Source of the DNA: Cristatella mucedo
Lineage: Eukaryota; Bryozoa; Phylactolaemata; Cristatellidae
Reading direction: 5' to 3'
NCBI GenBank assembly: GCA_009760855.2
Contig: WPIO01000047.1
Span: 1,721,001-1,785,000 of the forward strand
DNA length: 64,000 nt
Shown here: piece after piece, positions 1-11,419 of the stretch
Layout: every line of letters starts with the position of its first letter
How positions within the stretch are numbered: position 1 is the stretch's first letter
Notes under the pieces: model-generated
Told to the model about the DNA's origin: nothing
Seen by the model: only the letters and a program-made list of their open reading frames with translations
The model's database searches: none
Made by a program: the position numbers and the translations under genes

Positions 1-1496
1 CTAGAATAGGAAGTCCCTTTCCACGTGGAACTGGTCTAAGTGCAGACATAACGTTTGGGTAGGGACTATTCTCGGCTTCTTGCCTATTCGTATTTTGTTA
101 TTTCGCCGGAAAAGGAACCAAGCATAAGTTAGAGTGATTGATGTGGTTGGTTGCTTGGCTCTCTTTATACTACGGGGACTGAAACGGCATTAACGTTCTT
201 TTGCCATTCAACCACTAAAAACTGTTTGTGTAGCCTAGGCTTATTTAAGATGCTGCTTCTACTGGATAAATTTAAAAATAACACGTAGCATCCTTCGAGA
301 ACCCTTTCTAGGCGCTTTACAGTTGCTGCTAAGGATAAACGATCGAATGCACTGGTAGCTTTCTGATCGTATTCGTGTTCAGTACACTAGATCGTACAGA
401 TTTGGGCCTAAAGTCAGTACGCACAATGCGGAAAATTTGGAATACCTTAATACTACGCAATGCAAAATCGAAGTAAACCGTTATCCTTATATATACAACC
501 CGTAAATACTATACCAGGGTAGAATAAAAATTAGTGCTTTATTAAACGTAAATATAAAAAATAGGCTGGCAACCATGCTGAACGGCCTGCTAATAGCAGA
601 ACCTGATAGGATCACAACACACACGTGCATAGGCAGCAGTCGTTGGTTGTATATTTTGGAGATCAGTTCGCCAGGGTTACAACTGCCGCCTAGAAATTGT
701 GGCTTATCTTGGTTTTTCGTGCCACCGGATTTTTGGGCGATGCGATTCCTCAAATTCTTATATGTTTAATGCTGTAGAGACACTACGGTCCTTTCATCGA
801 GGCTGCTATTACAACAACGAAAGTAGTCTTTTTGTAGCCTCTCGAGTTGAAGTTCAAAGTAGAACCAATTACTGAATGTCATGATCCACCATCACCTAAA
901 AATAATGAACCACGGTGAACGCTTTCCAGAGTGAGTGCTTCATTATTGCCTGAAGCACTAAAGTGCTCAGAGCAAGGATGAGAAGAATTTTAATCACCAG
1001 CATCCACAATTAAGTGATGCTTCGATATTAGCATGACAAATCATCATAGCAAATGACAGGGTCTACAAAAGCTGAAGGCTAATTGCTCACTTGAAAGATG
1101 CCTGATGTGCCAGAGCATTAGTGATGTTCAAAAGCTGTCATGTTGCATTCCGCTGACAACCAGATCTATATCTCACTACCTCAGAAGAGTCGAACTGAAA
1201 CGAGCCACAACAAAGTAATAATTATATTAGATATTTTAGAACTGACCTTATGAGAGCTGCATTGCCACAGCAACGTCACAACACAAACTTAGCTGAAACG
1301 TTGTGTACCAACTGTAAGCTCCTTATTGCACTTACATTCACTGCTAATATCAACAGGTAGGCAGACAAAAGTTGGCAGAGGCAGGAAGCAAAACTTGGCG
1401 CCATCTTACCTTATTTGGAGTGGAAATAGTCATGCAAGTAATGTTTAGCTAAGACACGCAGCTTGTAGCGTTCGACTTCACTAAAAAGCTGCAGTC
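1..1496. other. No gene recognised; one LINE 3'-end remnant
   Basis: No convincing coding exon. At about 300-380 there is a decayed minus-strand 3' end of the main LINE family (TTTCTAGGCGCTTTACAGTT followed by the usual GATCGAAT-type words). The rest shows no repeat or gene I can support. Confidence 0.4.
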
Positions 1497-1810
1497 ATGC
1501 AGATCCGAACATGAACGTGGATAGATACGGCATCGGTTGCTACTGCAAGTGCCTTCAATGAAATTTGGATACAACGTTACTGTTGCAACAGAGGATAAAC
1601 GCTGCAACAGTAACTGTTGCCTGCTGCCTTCAGTTCTCCAAGGTAGGCAAGTCACTGACAATTGTCTCGCCAAAACAAATCTCATCACTACGGCAATCGT
1701 GGCGACATTGATTACCTCGTGCTCCGCTAGTGCTTACCTGCTTGATATTAATTCTTGGCACAGAACATCTAGTGCCATGCTTATGCTTCACGGAATAATC
1801 GTTCGGTAGC
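1497..1810 (+). repeat. Tandem duplicated unit, copy 1 (exon-like, frameshifted)
   Basis: First of two adjacent units offset by 314 bp. Each contains CATGCAG|ATCCGAAC (acceptor-like), an open segment with several Cys codons, and TCCAAG|GTAGGC (donor-like). In this copy two extra bases after TACTGC break the frame present in copy 2; the downstream part still reads MKFGYNVTVATEDKRCN. No known gene is recognised. Confidence 0.6.
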
Positions 1811-2125
1811 ATGCAGATCCGAACATTAACGTGGATAGATACGGCATCGGTTCCTACTGCGTGCCTTCAATGAAATTTGGATACAACATTACTGTTGCAA
1901 CAAAGGAAAAACGCTGCAACACCAACTGCTGCATGCTGCCTTCAGTTCTCCAAGGTAGGCAAGTCACTGACAATTGTCTCGCCAAATCAAATCTCATCAC
2001 TACGGCAATCGTGGCGATATCCACCTCGTGCTATTCTGGTGCTTACCGGCTAGTTCAGAGTTCTTGCCACATAACATCTGGCGCACTTTGCCTATGCTTC
2101 ACGGAAAAACCATTTGGCGGCATCC
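1811..2125 (+). repeat. Tandem duplicated unit, copy 2 (open, Cys-containing exon-like segment)
   Basis: Second unit. From the acceptor-like CATGCAG the frame stays open through VDRYGIGSYCVPSMKFGYN, a short Cys cluster (KRCNTNCC) and SVLQ up to the donor-like CCAAG|GTAGGC. Protein differences from copy 1 are mostly conservative (Ile/Val, Glu/Asp, Thr/Ser, Met/Leu), which hints at past coding constraint. The product is unknown. It could equally be a duplicated non-coding repeat. Confidence 0.55.
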
Positions 2126-2964
2126 GATAGATTTGCCGACGGCTCACACATTGAATGATCTGCAAGCAATCAGAATGAAAAAAGGCTGAGCATGCAGCCA
2201 CGAGTTACGATGGCCTAAAGAGGAGCTATTAGCTCAGTCATTTTGCAGATACACATGTCAAGCTGCATGAAAAATTAACATATGTAGCTAAATTTTGCGA
2301 AATGAGCAAGATATAACAGACTTAGAGCTGCTCTATTCGATGAGAAATGCACAGCGACCGGCCGGCGACGGCACGCTAGGTGTAGCTACCTGCCTGTGCA
2401 GTCAGCTGGCCACATCCATAAGCTAACTAACTCCGATTGTAGATATTATTACTGTACTTCGAATAAGATGATAAATGCTTCGCAAGCGAAGCGAAGCAAT
2501 TTTCTGTCTACATACCTCAGGGAGTCGTACCGCGCATATGGCCAGCATGGCGCTAAGACGTGGAAGAAACGGAAATGCCGCCAGAGAACTCTTTTGGTCT
2601 CTTACGCGAAAAAAATACCGTATAATATGGAGTAGATTTTGATTAAAATTTTATTTTACTGCAGTGTGATATAGGTCCCTCCAAAGCGATCGTCAATTGA
2701 GAGCATAGATATACTATACGTACATGTAGGATTTAGGTGCGGTCGAGTCCGCTAGTAAGCACACGCTCAGGCCGGCAAATGACCATTCTTATAGGTGGAG
2801 TATTCCCATATATGGGGTGAGACTATGGCTAGAGTAAATCTGGGACTCGGAACTGCTATTTGTATTAGCGGAGTATTCTTATATCCGATATTCTTATCCG
2901 CGGAGTCGACCGTATACCCCGGATACTTCTTTATATTTAAATATAAATATATTTAGATGGCAGC
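2126..2964. other. No gene recognised
   Basis: AT-rich sequence with only short chance frames. Near 2,800-2,950 the words GGAGTATTC and CGATATTCTTATCC recur in imperfect copies, without a clear repeat unit. Confidence 0.3.
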
Positions 2965-3110
2965 AAAAAAGCCATAGGGGCTATCGCCCTGCTGGCGATA
3001 ATGGATCGTCTCCCGCAGGACTTGAACCCACTACATGGGTCGTAAAGTGGGAGCACTTTACCCCAAGGTGCACGCTTTTCCAGCAAAAGCCGGCTAGCTT
3101 TTTTGCATCA
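2965..3110 (-). mobile_element. tRNA-derived SINE fragment (family 2)
   Basis: Read on the minus strand it contains a polymerase III B-box-like GGGTTCAAGTCCTGCGGG, preceded by GGGGTAAAGTGCTCCCACTT. This matches the head region of the SINE copies at 5.9, 7.0 and 58.4 kb. The clover-leaf is not intact, so it is not a tRNA gene. Confidence 0.5.
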
Positions 3111-3227
3111 GCAGGATGTGAAAACCTCATCAAGTACGGCTGCACACGGCGAGCCGTGCTCGTATTAATTGTTGATCTAAGGCATCATGTTAATAATTAT
3201 TCAATAGTTGCGCTATGAGTAAATTAT

Positions 3228-3228
<1 letters not shown>

Positions 3229-3320
<92 letters not shown>
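3229..3320. repeat. (AT)n-(GT)n compound microsatellite
   Basis: About 30 bp of alternating AT (3,229-3,258) run directly into about 62 bp of GT (3,259-3,320). Both are purine-pyrimidine alternating and uninterrupted. Confidence 0.95.
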
Positions 3321-3322
<2 letters not shown>

Positions 3323-4289
3323 TCGTCCCTCGCCACTTCGCACTGCGACTTTCGCGGCTTCACTCTATCGCGGTTTTTTCGAATAGATTCATATAAAAGT
3401 TGATCGAGATAGTGAAAATTATACAGCGTGAACTTGGGCTATCCGAGTCAATTATAAACACCAGTATTACAATTAAAATTACTCAAACTATGGACTGTAG
3501 GCCTATATATTCAAAAACCCCCCCACCCACAAGTCCTTCAATGCCACGTGCAGCCGCTCGACCACTCCTTGTGTGTGGGCAACTACCTGCAGACTCTCCT
3601 ACTAAAGTCGTGCCTTCAGAGCAGTAACCTTGCACCTCCTTGCTGTGCAGTATATTTCTTCACTTTCATCACTTCAGTACAAGTTGCACTATTTTCATAG
3701 GTTTGTGGTTGCCTATAATAGCCGTGTGTGTCTAATTAAATAAAAAATAAAATAGTATGTTATTTTTCACGTCTAGCAAATGTTATTTTCTCTTATTTTG
3801 TCTAATATATTGAGTAATACAAGTGTAATGGTCACTAAATAGGGTGTTATTTCTTGTCCGGATGACTAATGATGTTAAAAACCGTATTTAGAGAGTCATG
3901 AACAGGTTGGTCGTGAATAAGTTTTCAACGGTCAAACTGCGAAAAAATTTGATTTATATATACATAATCCTATTTCGTGAAAACTCATGTATCTTGGCAG
4001 AATCTGGAGCTGATTAACAGCGAAAAACGAAGGACGACTCTAGGTTTGAATTTGAGTCATGCAGCAGACACTCCGATTTTGTCAGACGAAAGCAGGCCAA
4101 GGATAACGACAATGAAATCAATAAAAAATGTGCATAGCAGCCAATGAGAACCATATCTCTTTTTTCACACTTACATGAGCTACTAAGGAAGCAGCTATAG
4201 GTTTTCTGCTCTTGTATCAAAATTCTCCACTTATCAGTTAAACATCTACTTCTCGGTAATACTATGCCTATACTATCGATAACTTAGTC
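3321..4289. other. No gene recognised
   Basis: AT-rich sequence with short frames lacking any recognisable domain, and no repeat family I can name. Confidence 0.3.
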
Positions 4290-5745
4290 CTTCTTTGAGT
4301 GACTCTCATCTCGGCTGGGCATCACTGCAATGTTCTGATCCTATATCATAGGGAGACTTCAGAGCATTAATGTCAACGACCGACAATCATCCAAGGAGCC
4401 ACTAAAGCACCGGGTTCTTATGGACTCCGTGCTTGATCGACATCGCTTCACAATTTATACTCTACCTTCTTGCCGATGTAATCGCCAAGCGAAATCTAGG
4501 CTATCACAGCCATGCCAATGAAATACCGCTGTAGCTTTGCTTGGATCCCTACCTGCCTTCGGCTTGTCAAGCTCTTTCCAGTCTCTTGCTGCATAGATTG
4601 TTGACATCTGCACACGGATGGCAGCAAACTTTCTTAAATTGAAAGACATAACAACCAAAATTCTAGTTATGATCAAGCCTAGCTTGGCTCAGAAATTAGA
4701 ATGCTTAAAGCTAGAAAATCAGCTCTACCAGCATATCGCCTCTATCATCTCTACGAAATCTATGTTTACTATTCACAAGTGACCTTTCATAAAATGTCCA
4801 CACCCGGTCCACAGTCAAGCTTGCCTACTTTCAACTCTGTAACGTTGCAAAAACTTGGGCCTGCTTCGACAGGGATACTGCATTTAAACTGTGACATCTT
4901 GTCTCGATTTCTTAAACTCACTGCTTGCAAGACGACAGCCTATAATATCAAACACTCACAGTTGGTGCAAAGCTCTGCAACAAGGCTTGTTTATCGTGAG
5001 CAGCACAGTCGCCACATTACACTACTTCTTTCCTACCTGCACTGGTTCTTAATCAAGCAGATTTCAAGGTTTTCTCATCACTTTTAGGTCCCTTAATTTT
5101 CTGGCTCCACCCTACCATTCAGAAATGCTCCCCAACCAGGCTAAGACACAAACCTCCTGATTCCCTGACTCACATTATTTAGCTGTGCCTCTAACCAACC
5201 TCAAATTCTTTGGAGACCCTGCCTGTAGCTCGTATGCTCCTTAAGTCGGGAACTAACTCCCGACTGAAGTAAAGACATGCCCTAACTTAGAGATTTAAAA
5301 AGTAAATATAATTCATTTATATAGCGCCCCAAGAGAACTTAATCTCTATTCAGGCGCTTCACATATACCTCGGGGCTCAAGCTCACGACCTCAGTCAGAC
5401 ATTGGTCGGGGCGAGCACCTTAACCGCTAGACCAAACCAGCTCGACTAATTATATATTTATTCATTTAAAAAGAAGCTAAAAACGATCAAGTTTCTTGCC
5501 AAATTTGGTGGGATCATGTGATTTGTCCTTTGTGTATTTAAGCATGCTGACATGGTGCCTTTTACCCATAACTATATTGAGCATTTAGACACTTTGAATG
5601 TTACTACTAATCATATTATGCAAGTTGACATCATACAGGTTACCATTAACTATGTAGTCGAGGTTTCTTTGCATCATATGTAAAGCGCCTAGAAAAGATT
5701 AAGTTCTCTGTGTTGTACATAAATGTCGAATTATTATTATTATCA
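4290..5745 (+). mobile_element. L2/CR1-like LINE copy (family A), 5'-truncated and decayed
   Basis: Begins in reverse-transcriptase-coding sequence equivalent to that at 52.1 kb (CATCTCGGCTGGGCATCACT) and runs through the C-terminal part of ORF2 (QLVQSSATRLVYREQHSRHI). It reaches the family 3' end (TAAAGCGCCTAGAAAAGATT) and an ATT-type tail near 5,735-5,745. Many frameshifts and stops. It is interrupted by a SINE at 5,303-5,463. Confidence 0.85.
5303..5463 (-). mobile_element. tRNA-derived SINE (family 1) nested in a LINE
   Basis: On the minus strand: tRNA-like head with an A-box-like TGGTCTAGCGGTTAAGG and a degenerate B box, then a 3' tail TGAAGCGCCTGAATAGAGAT resembling the LINE 3' end. 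It is flanked by a perfect 10-bp duplication ATTTAAAAAG (5,293-5,302 and 5,464-5,473). Removing it restores the LINE sequence, so it inserted after the LINE. Confidence 0.88.
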
Positions 5746-5937
5746 TTACAATTTACACACATTTATAGGATTTTATATAGACCTATGCCTACTGTCTATA
5801 CAGTTCATTTATGTTACATGCACAAATACTTACCATACTTAAGTAGAGGATATTCAAAGGTCGATGCAGGTCGAACTATTACTGCATATTCAACTTGAAG
5901 GAAAAAGTTGCACTCAACCCTTAAGAAAGAAATAGGC

Positions 5938-6118
5938 TTGTTACACTAGGCAAGGTGGTTGCTCTTCACGACCTCAGTCCCGAGGTCGTGGGTTTGAATC
6001 TTGCGGTGTGCGATCCTTTACTGCAGCTGCAAGCTGTGGTGACAGCCTTTGAATCTCTTCTGCCACTATACAATAATAGGCTGTTAAATCAGCTAGTATT
6101 TTTTTTATCATCACCTCC
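5938..6118 (+). mobile_element. tRNA-derived SINE (family 2)
   Basis: tRNA-like head with B box GGTCGTGGGTTTGAATC, followed by a body with TCTTCTGCCACTATA and AGGCTGTTAAATCAGCTAG. The same body occurs at about 7.0 kb and, inverted, at 58.4 and 32.6 kb. There is no intact clover-leaf. Confidence 0.75.
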
Positions 6119-6430
6119 TTAAGGAAATTTGCCACAATTCACTCCCAAAAAGTGTCTGCAAAGCAAGAGTTCAAGTTATCAATCTCCCACTAGAGGGTTC
6201 GAAGGACAATGAGTACAGCTTGGCCTTCGTTGGCATAGCATCCATAGTCATGGCTAGGGGCTTGAATGATCCTATCAAAGGGCAGGGTAGAAATCCTTTG
6301 TCGCCAAATGAAGTTATATTTATTTAATTATTGTGTGCAAGGGTTTGGGTGATCCCTCAATTTACTGGCAGACTAGCATTGCAATAACTGTTTCCAGCTT
6401 AGTGGAGGCTAAATTGAGTGGCTATGACTG
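6119..6430. other. No gene recognised
   Basis: Unique-looking sequence without a coding signal or a repeat I can name. Confidence 0.3.
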
Positions 6431-6479
6431 CCAAAGCAGATGTGCAGCAGACTTCGCACTAGAAGAAATGTAAACAACA

Positions 6480-6745
6480 ATAGTAGGCAGCATGCTAGAA
6501 GCAGCCAACTACTGCCAACTGGAAGCAGTACACCGGAGGTGGCCAGAACAGGAAGTGCACCAGAAGCAACCAGCAACCAACAGCCAGCTCATGGCAGGCT
6601 GCAGACAGAAGCCAGCAGCTGAAACTGTAACAAAAGCAGCAGCAGCAGCAGCCAAAAACAACAGCCATATAAATAAGCCAGCACCGGCAGTAGTGACATA
6701 AAGCAACCAGCAGCAGCAAATGTAGCAGCCAGCAGCAATCAGCCC
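6480..6745. repeat. CAG/CCAGCAAC-rich low-complexity region
   Basis: Dominated by imperfect AGCAGC, AGCAACC and CCAGCAGC words on the plus strand. Several frames are open on both strands only because of this composition. The predicted peptides are A/Q/S or C/L/W low-complexity and not credible genes. Confidence 0.7.
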
Positions 6746-6869
6746 AAGATAGGCTGTTTAACTGGCTCCCATAAACAATTCTGGAAATTTTGAAATTTTG
6801 GTCACTCAGAGTAAAGCTGATGGTCAGCATGTTGTCTCTCTTGTCAACACTGCTCTACCCTGTCAGCTT

Positions 6870-6935
6870 CACGTGCTGGGGGGGGGTTGAGGCCGGCAGG
6901 TGCACGGGGGGGGGGGAGGGCAGTGCTGGCAGCAC
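6870..6935 (+). other. Clustered long G runs (possible G-quadruplex)
   Basis: Two long G tracts (about 9 G near 6,878-6,886 and about 11 G near 6,906-6,916) with further GG/GGG runs between and after. This satisfies the simple G-quadruplex pattern on the plus strand. Function unknown. Confidence 0.5.
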
Positions 6936-6967
6936 TGGGCAGAGCACTTTTGCCCAGGCTCACTGCG

Positions 6968-7145
6968 TCATAGCCTCGAGTTAAGGTACTTCAACTTCAC
7001 GACTCAGGTAGTGGGTTCAAGTCCTGCAGCAGGCAAACCCTTATTGCCCCTAGCAAGCGATGGGTACAGCCGATAAGGCTCTTCTGCCACGATATAAGAT
7101 GAGGCTGTTCGATCAGCTAATCTTAGCTTTATTCTTTCTTTTCAG
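6968..7145 (+). mobile_element. tRNA-derived SINE (family 2)
   Basis: Contains AGTGGGTTCAAGTCCTGCAG (B-box-like) followed by GGCTCTTCTGCCACGATATA and GAGGCTGTTCGATCAGCTAA, the shared family-2 body, and ends in a TTTATTCTTTCTTTT tail. Confidence 0.78.
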
Positions 7146-10100
7146 GCTACGACGTCTCTAGGAGCCTCTCCATTATAATCCACAAAAACTCCTCTATCAA
7201 CTGCCAGTAACATCCAAAGTGAAACTCGCAGTTACAACTGCAGCAGCATATGTAAGGCAAGGCTACACTCATAATATATAATATAATTAACTTGTATAGC
7301 ACTTTAAGAGAACTTAAAAACTCTTAGCTTGCCTGCCCTGGATGTGAGAAGCAGAATCTTCACCGACAGCAGCAACCAAGGCTGCTCCACTCACCTCTAG
7401 GCTGGCAGCGGTTAACCCCGAGTTGCAACCTGGTAAAAACTGGTGTTTCCTTTCAAAGTTTCTTATTCTTGGAGCCTGGCAGCAAGAGTCTTGCCGTGCT
7501 TACTGCAGGACACAGATCGAAGTCATAGGCCATACTGATGCACTAGCCAATCAGAATCCTGATAGGCTTGCGACTTCGGCACAGACTAGCAACTTTCGCT
7601 GAGGCAACGATGCCGACTTCATTGCTCTACCAAAGGGGACGAATGCAGCCTTCCCATCATGTGCTCCTGAGTAAGTATGTTTGCTGAAAAGTGAGCCGTA
7701 GACTAGTTCAGGTTGAATGCTCAGGAAATCAATGCCCGACAGCAAGGGAAAACATTTGGGGTTTGCAGAAGTGATGTATTAAGCTCACTGAACCTGGCAT
7801 AGTCGGATAAAAAAGAGACGAGAATACTTATGTAACATGACCGATAGCAATCCGAATAAAGGTTTGCTTACGAATTTCGACTTGAACTTCATAATGAGGA
7901 TGGCAGGTCACCGGGAGCCGCAGAGTTGACTGAGTCACTTGACAGACATCGATGCATTAAGGTAAATTGAGGATGTAAATTGAGGATTGTTTATCAAGTG
8001 ATTTCAAAGTACGTCCTGATCAAGAGTATTTGTGCACAAGTGCTAGTACAGGCACGCTGTTCGCGAGTTCTGGTGCATAAGTGCAAGCGAACGAGCGTAG
8101 CCCCAGTTCTGTATAGTTATAGCTTGGACACTCAAAACTGCACCTAAGCAGCACGTTGAAAATGAGTGACTTATTCAACAGCCTGTTTTTGCAATAAAAG
8201 CAAACGGCAGGCCTGCAACAGACTATTTTCGATGCCACACCCTGGCATCGATTGAAGAGAGTTGTAAGATGCACGGGTCGAATCGTCATCAGTCCCTGAA
8301 CCGGAAAGGCTTATGGCTTGCCCTGTAATCTTGGGCTTAACTGGTATCTAGTGTGCCCAACCTGTGGTCGTAGGTTGCTGATATAAATTTAGAGTAGCCA
8401 GCCTGTAAGAGAATACTACTAATGAAGACTACAGACAACTTGTTTTAAAAACAACTTTACGTTGACTTCGGCAACGGTACCTCGCCGAACTGTCACCATA
8501 GTACCTGTACCGGATCCCATTTTAAACTTGGGGGACCACGATCGCAAGGACGTGGTGGCAAGTCTCCTGCCCTCCAGACCCCAACACTTACCGGCTATCA
8601 AGCACTTGTGGGGGCGCTGTAAGCAAAGTGGACTCTGTTTCATAACCTAGGCACGATATCGATAAGAAAATTCTCAATTGTATATCATGCAAATAAAATG
8701 TTATCCCACACCAAGCAAACATTGGGAAAATATGTTAACTGGACGGTGTGTTACTCAACTGACGGTCATTAGCTGGTGGCCCATCCTTTCCGGTTGGCAC
8801 CTGCTGGCTGCCGGTGGTCCATCTCCGGGTCGGCACGGGTATCGTGAAGCATCTGCCCGTTGGTTGGAGCCATCCACCTAGAACGTTGCATGTATTATGA
8901 TCGCTATCACCCGGTATGCACACCATCACTGCAAATCTCAGCTTGCTATGCTTTATTTTAAAATGCTACAAAAAAGTCTGAGAAGATTTTTAAAGCAACC
9001 TGTTTCTGCTTCCTGAGCCACTGTTTCAGGCAGCTCCCACAGCTCTCCCGACCAGCACCTCCTTTTTTCGGGGTACAAGCTCATTTATGCCACCTTCCTT
9101 GGCTGACTCAGCCCCCTCTCCGGATGCATGCTGTAGCAACCGTGGTGCTCCGATGATAGATCTTGGACGTTGGTTATATTTGGCTCGACAAAGTGCTAGC
9201 TAAACACTATCCGTTCAAACTCTACTTTCATGAATGTGTTGCTATGAGACAAATTAATAAGCTGGAAAAAATTCTGAACCATCGTGTATCTATAACCACA
9301 TGAATGCGGTGTCGGGAGCTTTTTTTTTACACCAGCCTTTTTGTGCTCTTTCCCCTGCCGTGCTGCTGGTCTCTTGGCTTGGCTTCTACACCAGATCCTT
9401 CTGTGCATGCATTCTGTGCCTGCAGTCTCAGCTTTTCGAGATCCTCCACTTTCACCTTTGCTTTACTATTGCCCCTATTGCAGCCCACTACATCTTTTCC
9501 AAATGTGATAATTTATAAGCCACTTGCGAGCTCACTGCCTCTTGTCCGAAACAAAACTAGCTTGAGCTGCAAGCAAGGGGAGAGGGGGTGTGGACTGCCG
9601 ACACGAGCAATGCATTCATTAATCATACCTCATAGTAAATGCCGTCCAGGCATGAAGCAAAAATGTGGCGCAAGTGAAGCTTTAAACCAGATCGTGCTGA
9701 TCTAATGTTATCGAACGTGATGCTACTTTTGCTACCGTAGCATCACTGCTGATCTCAGTACTCGAATTCATCCTACTATCGGGTGTATAAACTGTGCTCG
9801 GAGCTGCATCTGCGCCAGCTCTGAGTGACAGGCAACTGTCGTGGCTCCGAGTTGTGTGCGCAAAGTCATGCCATTTGCATGCTTCAAACTCCTATTCAAG
9901 ATAAAGAATCCAAGGTCAGCACTTGAACGCAAATGGAGCACGAATTGATAACCATCATTTGTCATGCAGGTGAACCAACGAGGCCACAAAAAATCAGACG
10001 TAAAAACCAATTTGGCATCAGAGTCACTCCTTCAGCTATGGAAGACAAAGCAATAGGCTACCTACCCGAAAACTGTGGCAGAGATTAGTGAGCTTACTTT

Positions 10101-10183
10101 TAAGAGTGTCAACACATACCCTAGTCCGTGGATTTCTTCCCCTCACTAGTGGCTATAGTGTGCAGTGCTTGACCTGTGTCATT
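7146..10183. other. No gene recognised
   Basis: About 3 kb with only short open frames on both strands, none with recognisable domains or consistent splice sites. A 10-bp-arm hairpin (GTGATGCTAC / GTAGCATCAC) lies at 9,717-9,746. A short stub resembling the SINE/LINE 3' end (TTGTATAGCACTTTAAGAG) lies near 7,290. Confidence 0.35.
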
Positions 10184-10209
10184 TTAATAATAATAATAAT
10201 AATAATAAT
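10184..10209. repeat. (AAT)n microsatellite, possible LINE tail remnant
   Basis: Eight AAT-type triplets followed by ATGCACTTTTG. In this window such triplets normally mark LINE 3' tails, but no hairpin follows here. Confidence 0.6.
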
Positions 10210-11329
10210 GCACTTTTGTCTACAATAGCAAGGTACTAAAGGCACCTACTCACCCATATATTTTTTAACGGTCAAAGGGGCACAAGAAACAGTTCTCCTT
10301 CTCTTCGTTAGTAGCAGTACGTATCCTAGCGGGCTTTTGCAGCCCAGTTGGCTAGTGACCTGAGCCGAGCCGGCTGGTGATCGCGAGCAGATTATCGCCG
10401 CTCCAGCACCCTATCGTACCTTCCTCTACCTTTTGGCTCGATGCAAAGCAAGGATTCGGTGAAGAATTTATTCCCCCCTTTGGCCCCCACCCCTGCAGCA
10501 CCGCCTTTCTCGTCCTTGGCTTTTTGGCTTTTTTGCCTTGCTCTCAACCGTCAGAAGCCATCAACCACTTATGACCAATTGTGGGTAAAATGGAATCGCT
10601 GAGCAAAGAACGCAACCCCTCTAGCCCTCTCCCGCCAGTCGTCGGCGATGTCTAGGCTAGCAGACAGAGGTTACTTTTTCCGAGCCGCTCGAGCGACTGG
10701 TCTGGCTGCAATCGCATCTGTTTCTTACAGTATTTGGTGGGTATTTGTGATTCATTTTTCGTGTGCATGCACCAGCTTGCATTGTGCCTACTGCTTGTGG
10801 ACATTACTGTGCATGTGACCATGCCGAAATGTTTTCCACTTAAACTGCTCACCAGCTGGTTAGGCTCCACAGTAGGGCGAAATCTGCTCACCAAGCGATA
10901 TTTGATTGCAACGGGTCAGTGCTGGGCCTTGTGACCCCACTAGCCCTGCAGGGACCTACTTTCTGCCTGTGCATAGGCCTGTAGGGATGCTATCGCATCG
11001 CCCTCTCTTTCCCTCTTCCTCGCATCTCTTCTGGTGTTTCAGAGCTGCTTAAATGACGGCTACCGATACATGTTATACAATACAGCCATTGCCATCTTAA
11101 GAACTGACAGCGCTTCATGACCTTTGCTTCTTGCAGAGTGAGCTATAGTATATAGTATGGGAAACTGCACCTACAAGGTCCATGCCAAGGTCAATGCCAG
11201 ACCCAAGTCACCGTGTTACTACGTCGGCTCGGCTCCAGACAGCCACCGGAGCATTTTCACCGATTTCTAGGGCAACGAGCTCGGGCCGGGCGGCTGGCTG
11301 CTCTTGGCAGCTGCAATTGGTGCTCGAGG
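10210..11329. other. No gene recognised; GC-rich towards the end
   Basis: No supported exon. The part from about 11,200 to 11,290 (ACTACGTCGGCTCGGCTCC, GAGCATTTTC) is repeated at about 14,450-14,500, so at least this piece is a dispersed repeat. Confidence 0.35.
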
Positions 11330-11377
11330 TCAGCAAGAGGCAGCATCTGCACCAGTGCAGATGCTGCCTCTTGCTGA
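11330..11377. repeat. Perfect 23-bp inverted repeat with 2-bp spacer
   Basis: TCAGCAAGAGGCAGCATCT... is followed after CA by its exact reverse complement ending ...GCCTCTTGCTGA. Symmetry stops at both outer edges. The loop is too short for a standard microRNA precursor, so a cruciform or a palindromic duplication is the more likely nature. Confidence 0.95.
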
Positions 11378-11419
11378 TCGCTCGCCGACCTGCTGAGAGT
11401 CACCTCTTAGGGCCCAGCG

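Noticed and set aside
5960-6030. Possible functional tRNA gene
   Set aside because: Only the B box is convincing. The acceptor stem and anticodon arm do not pair, and related copies elsewhere show it is a SINE head. The same holds for 3,000, 7,000, 19,600, 28,800, 58,450 and 60,650.
6495-6830. 111-codon minus-strand hydrophobic Cys/Leu/Trp-rich frame
   Set aside because: Reverse reading of the CAG/CCAGCAAC low-complexity block; no plausible family.
9304-9705. 133-codon plus-strand frame
   Set aside because: No domain, no splice context, composition like intergenic DNA; two overlapping frames are equally open.
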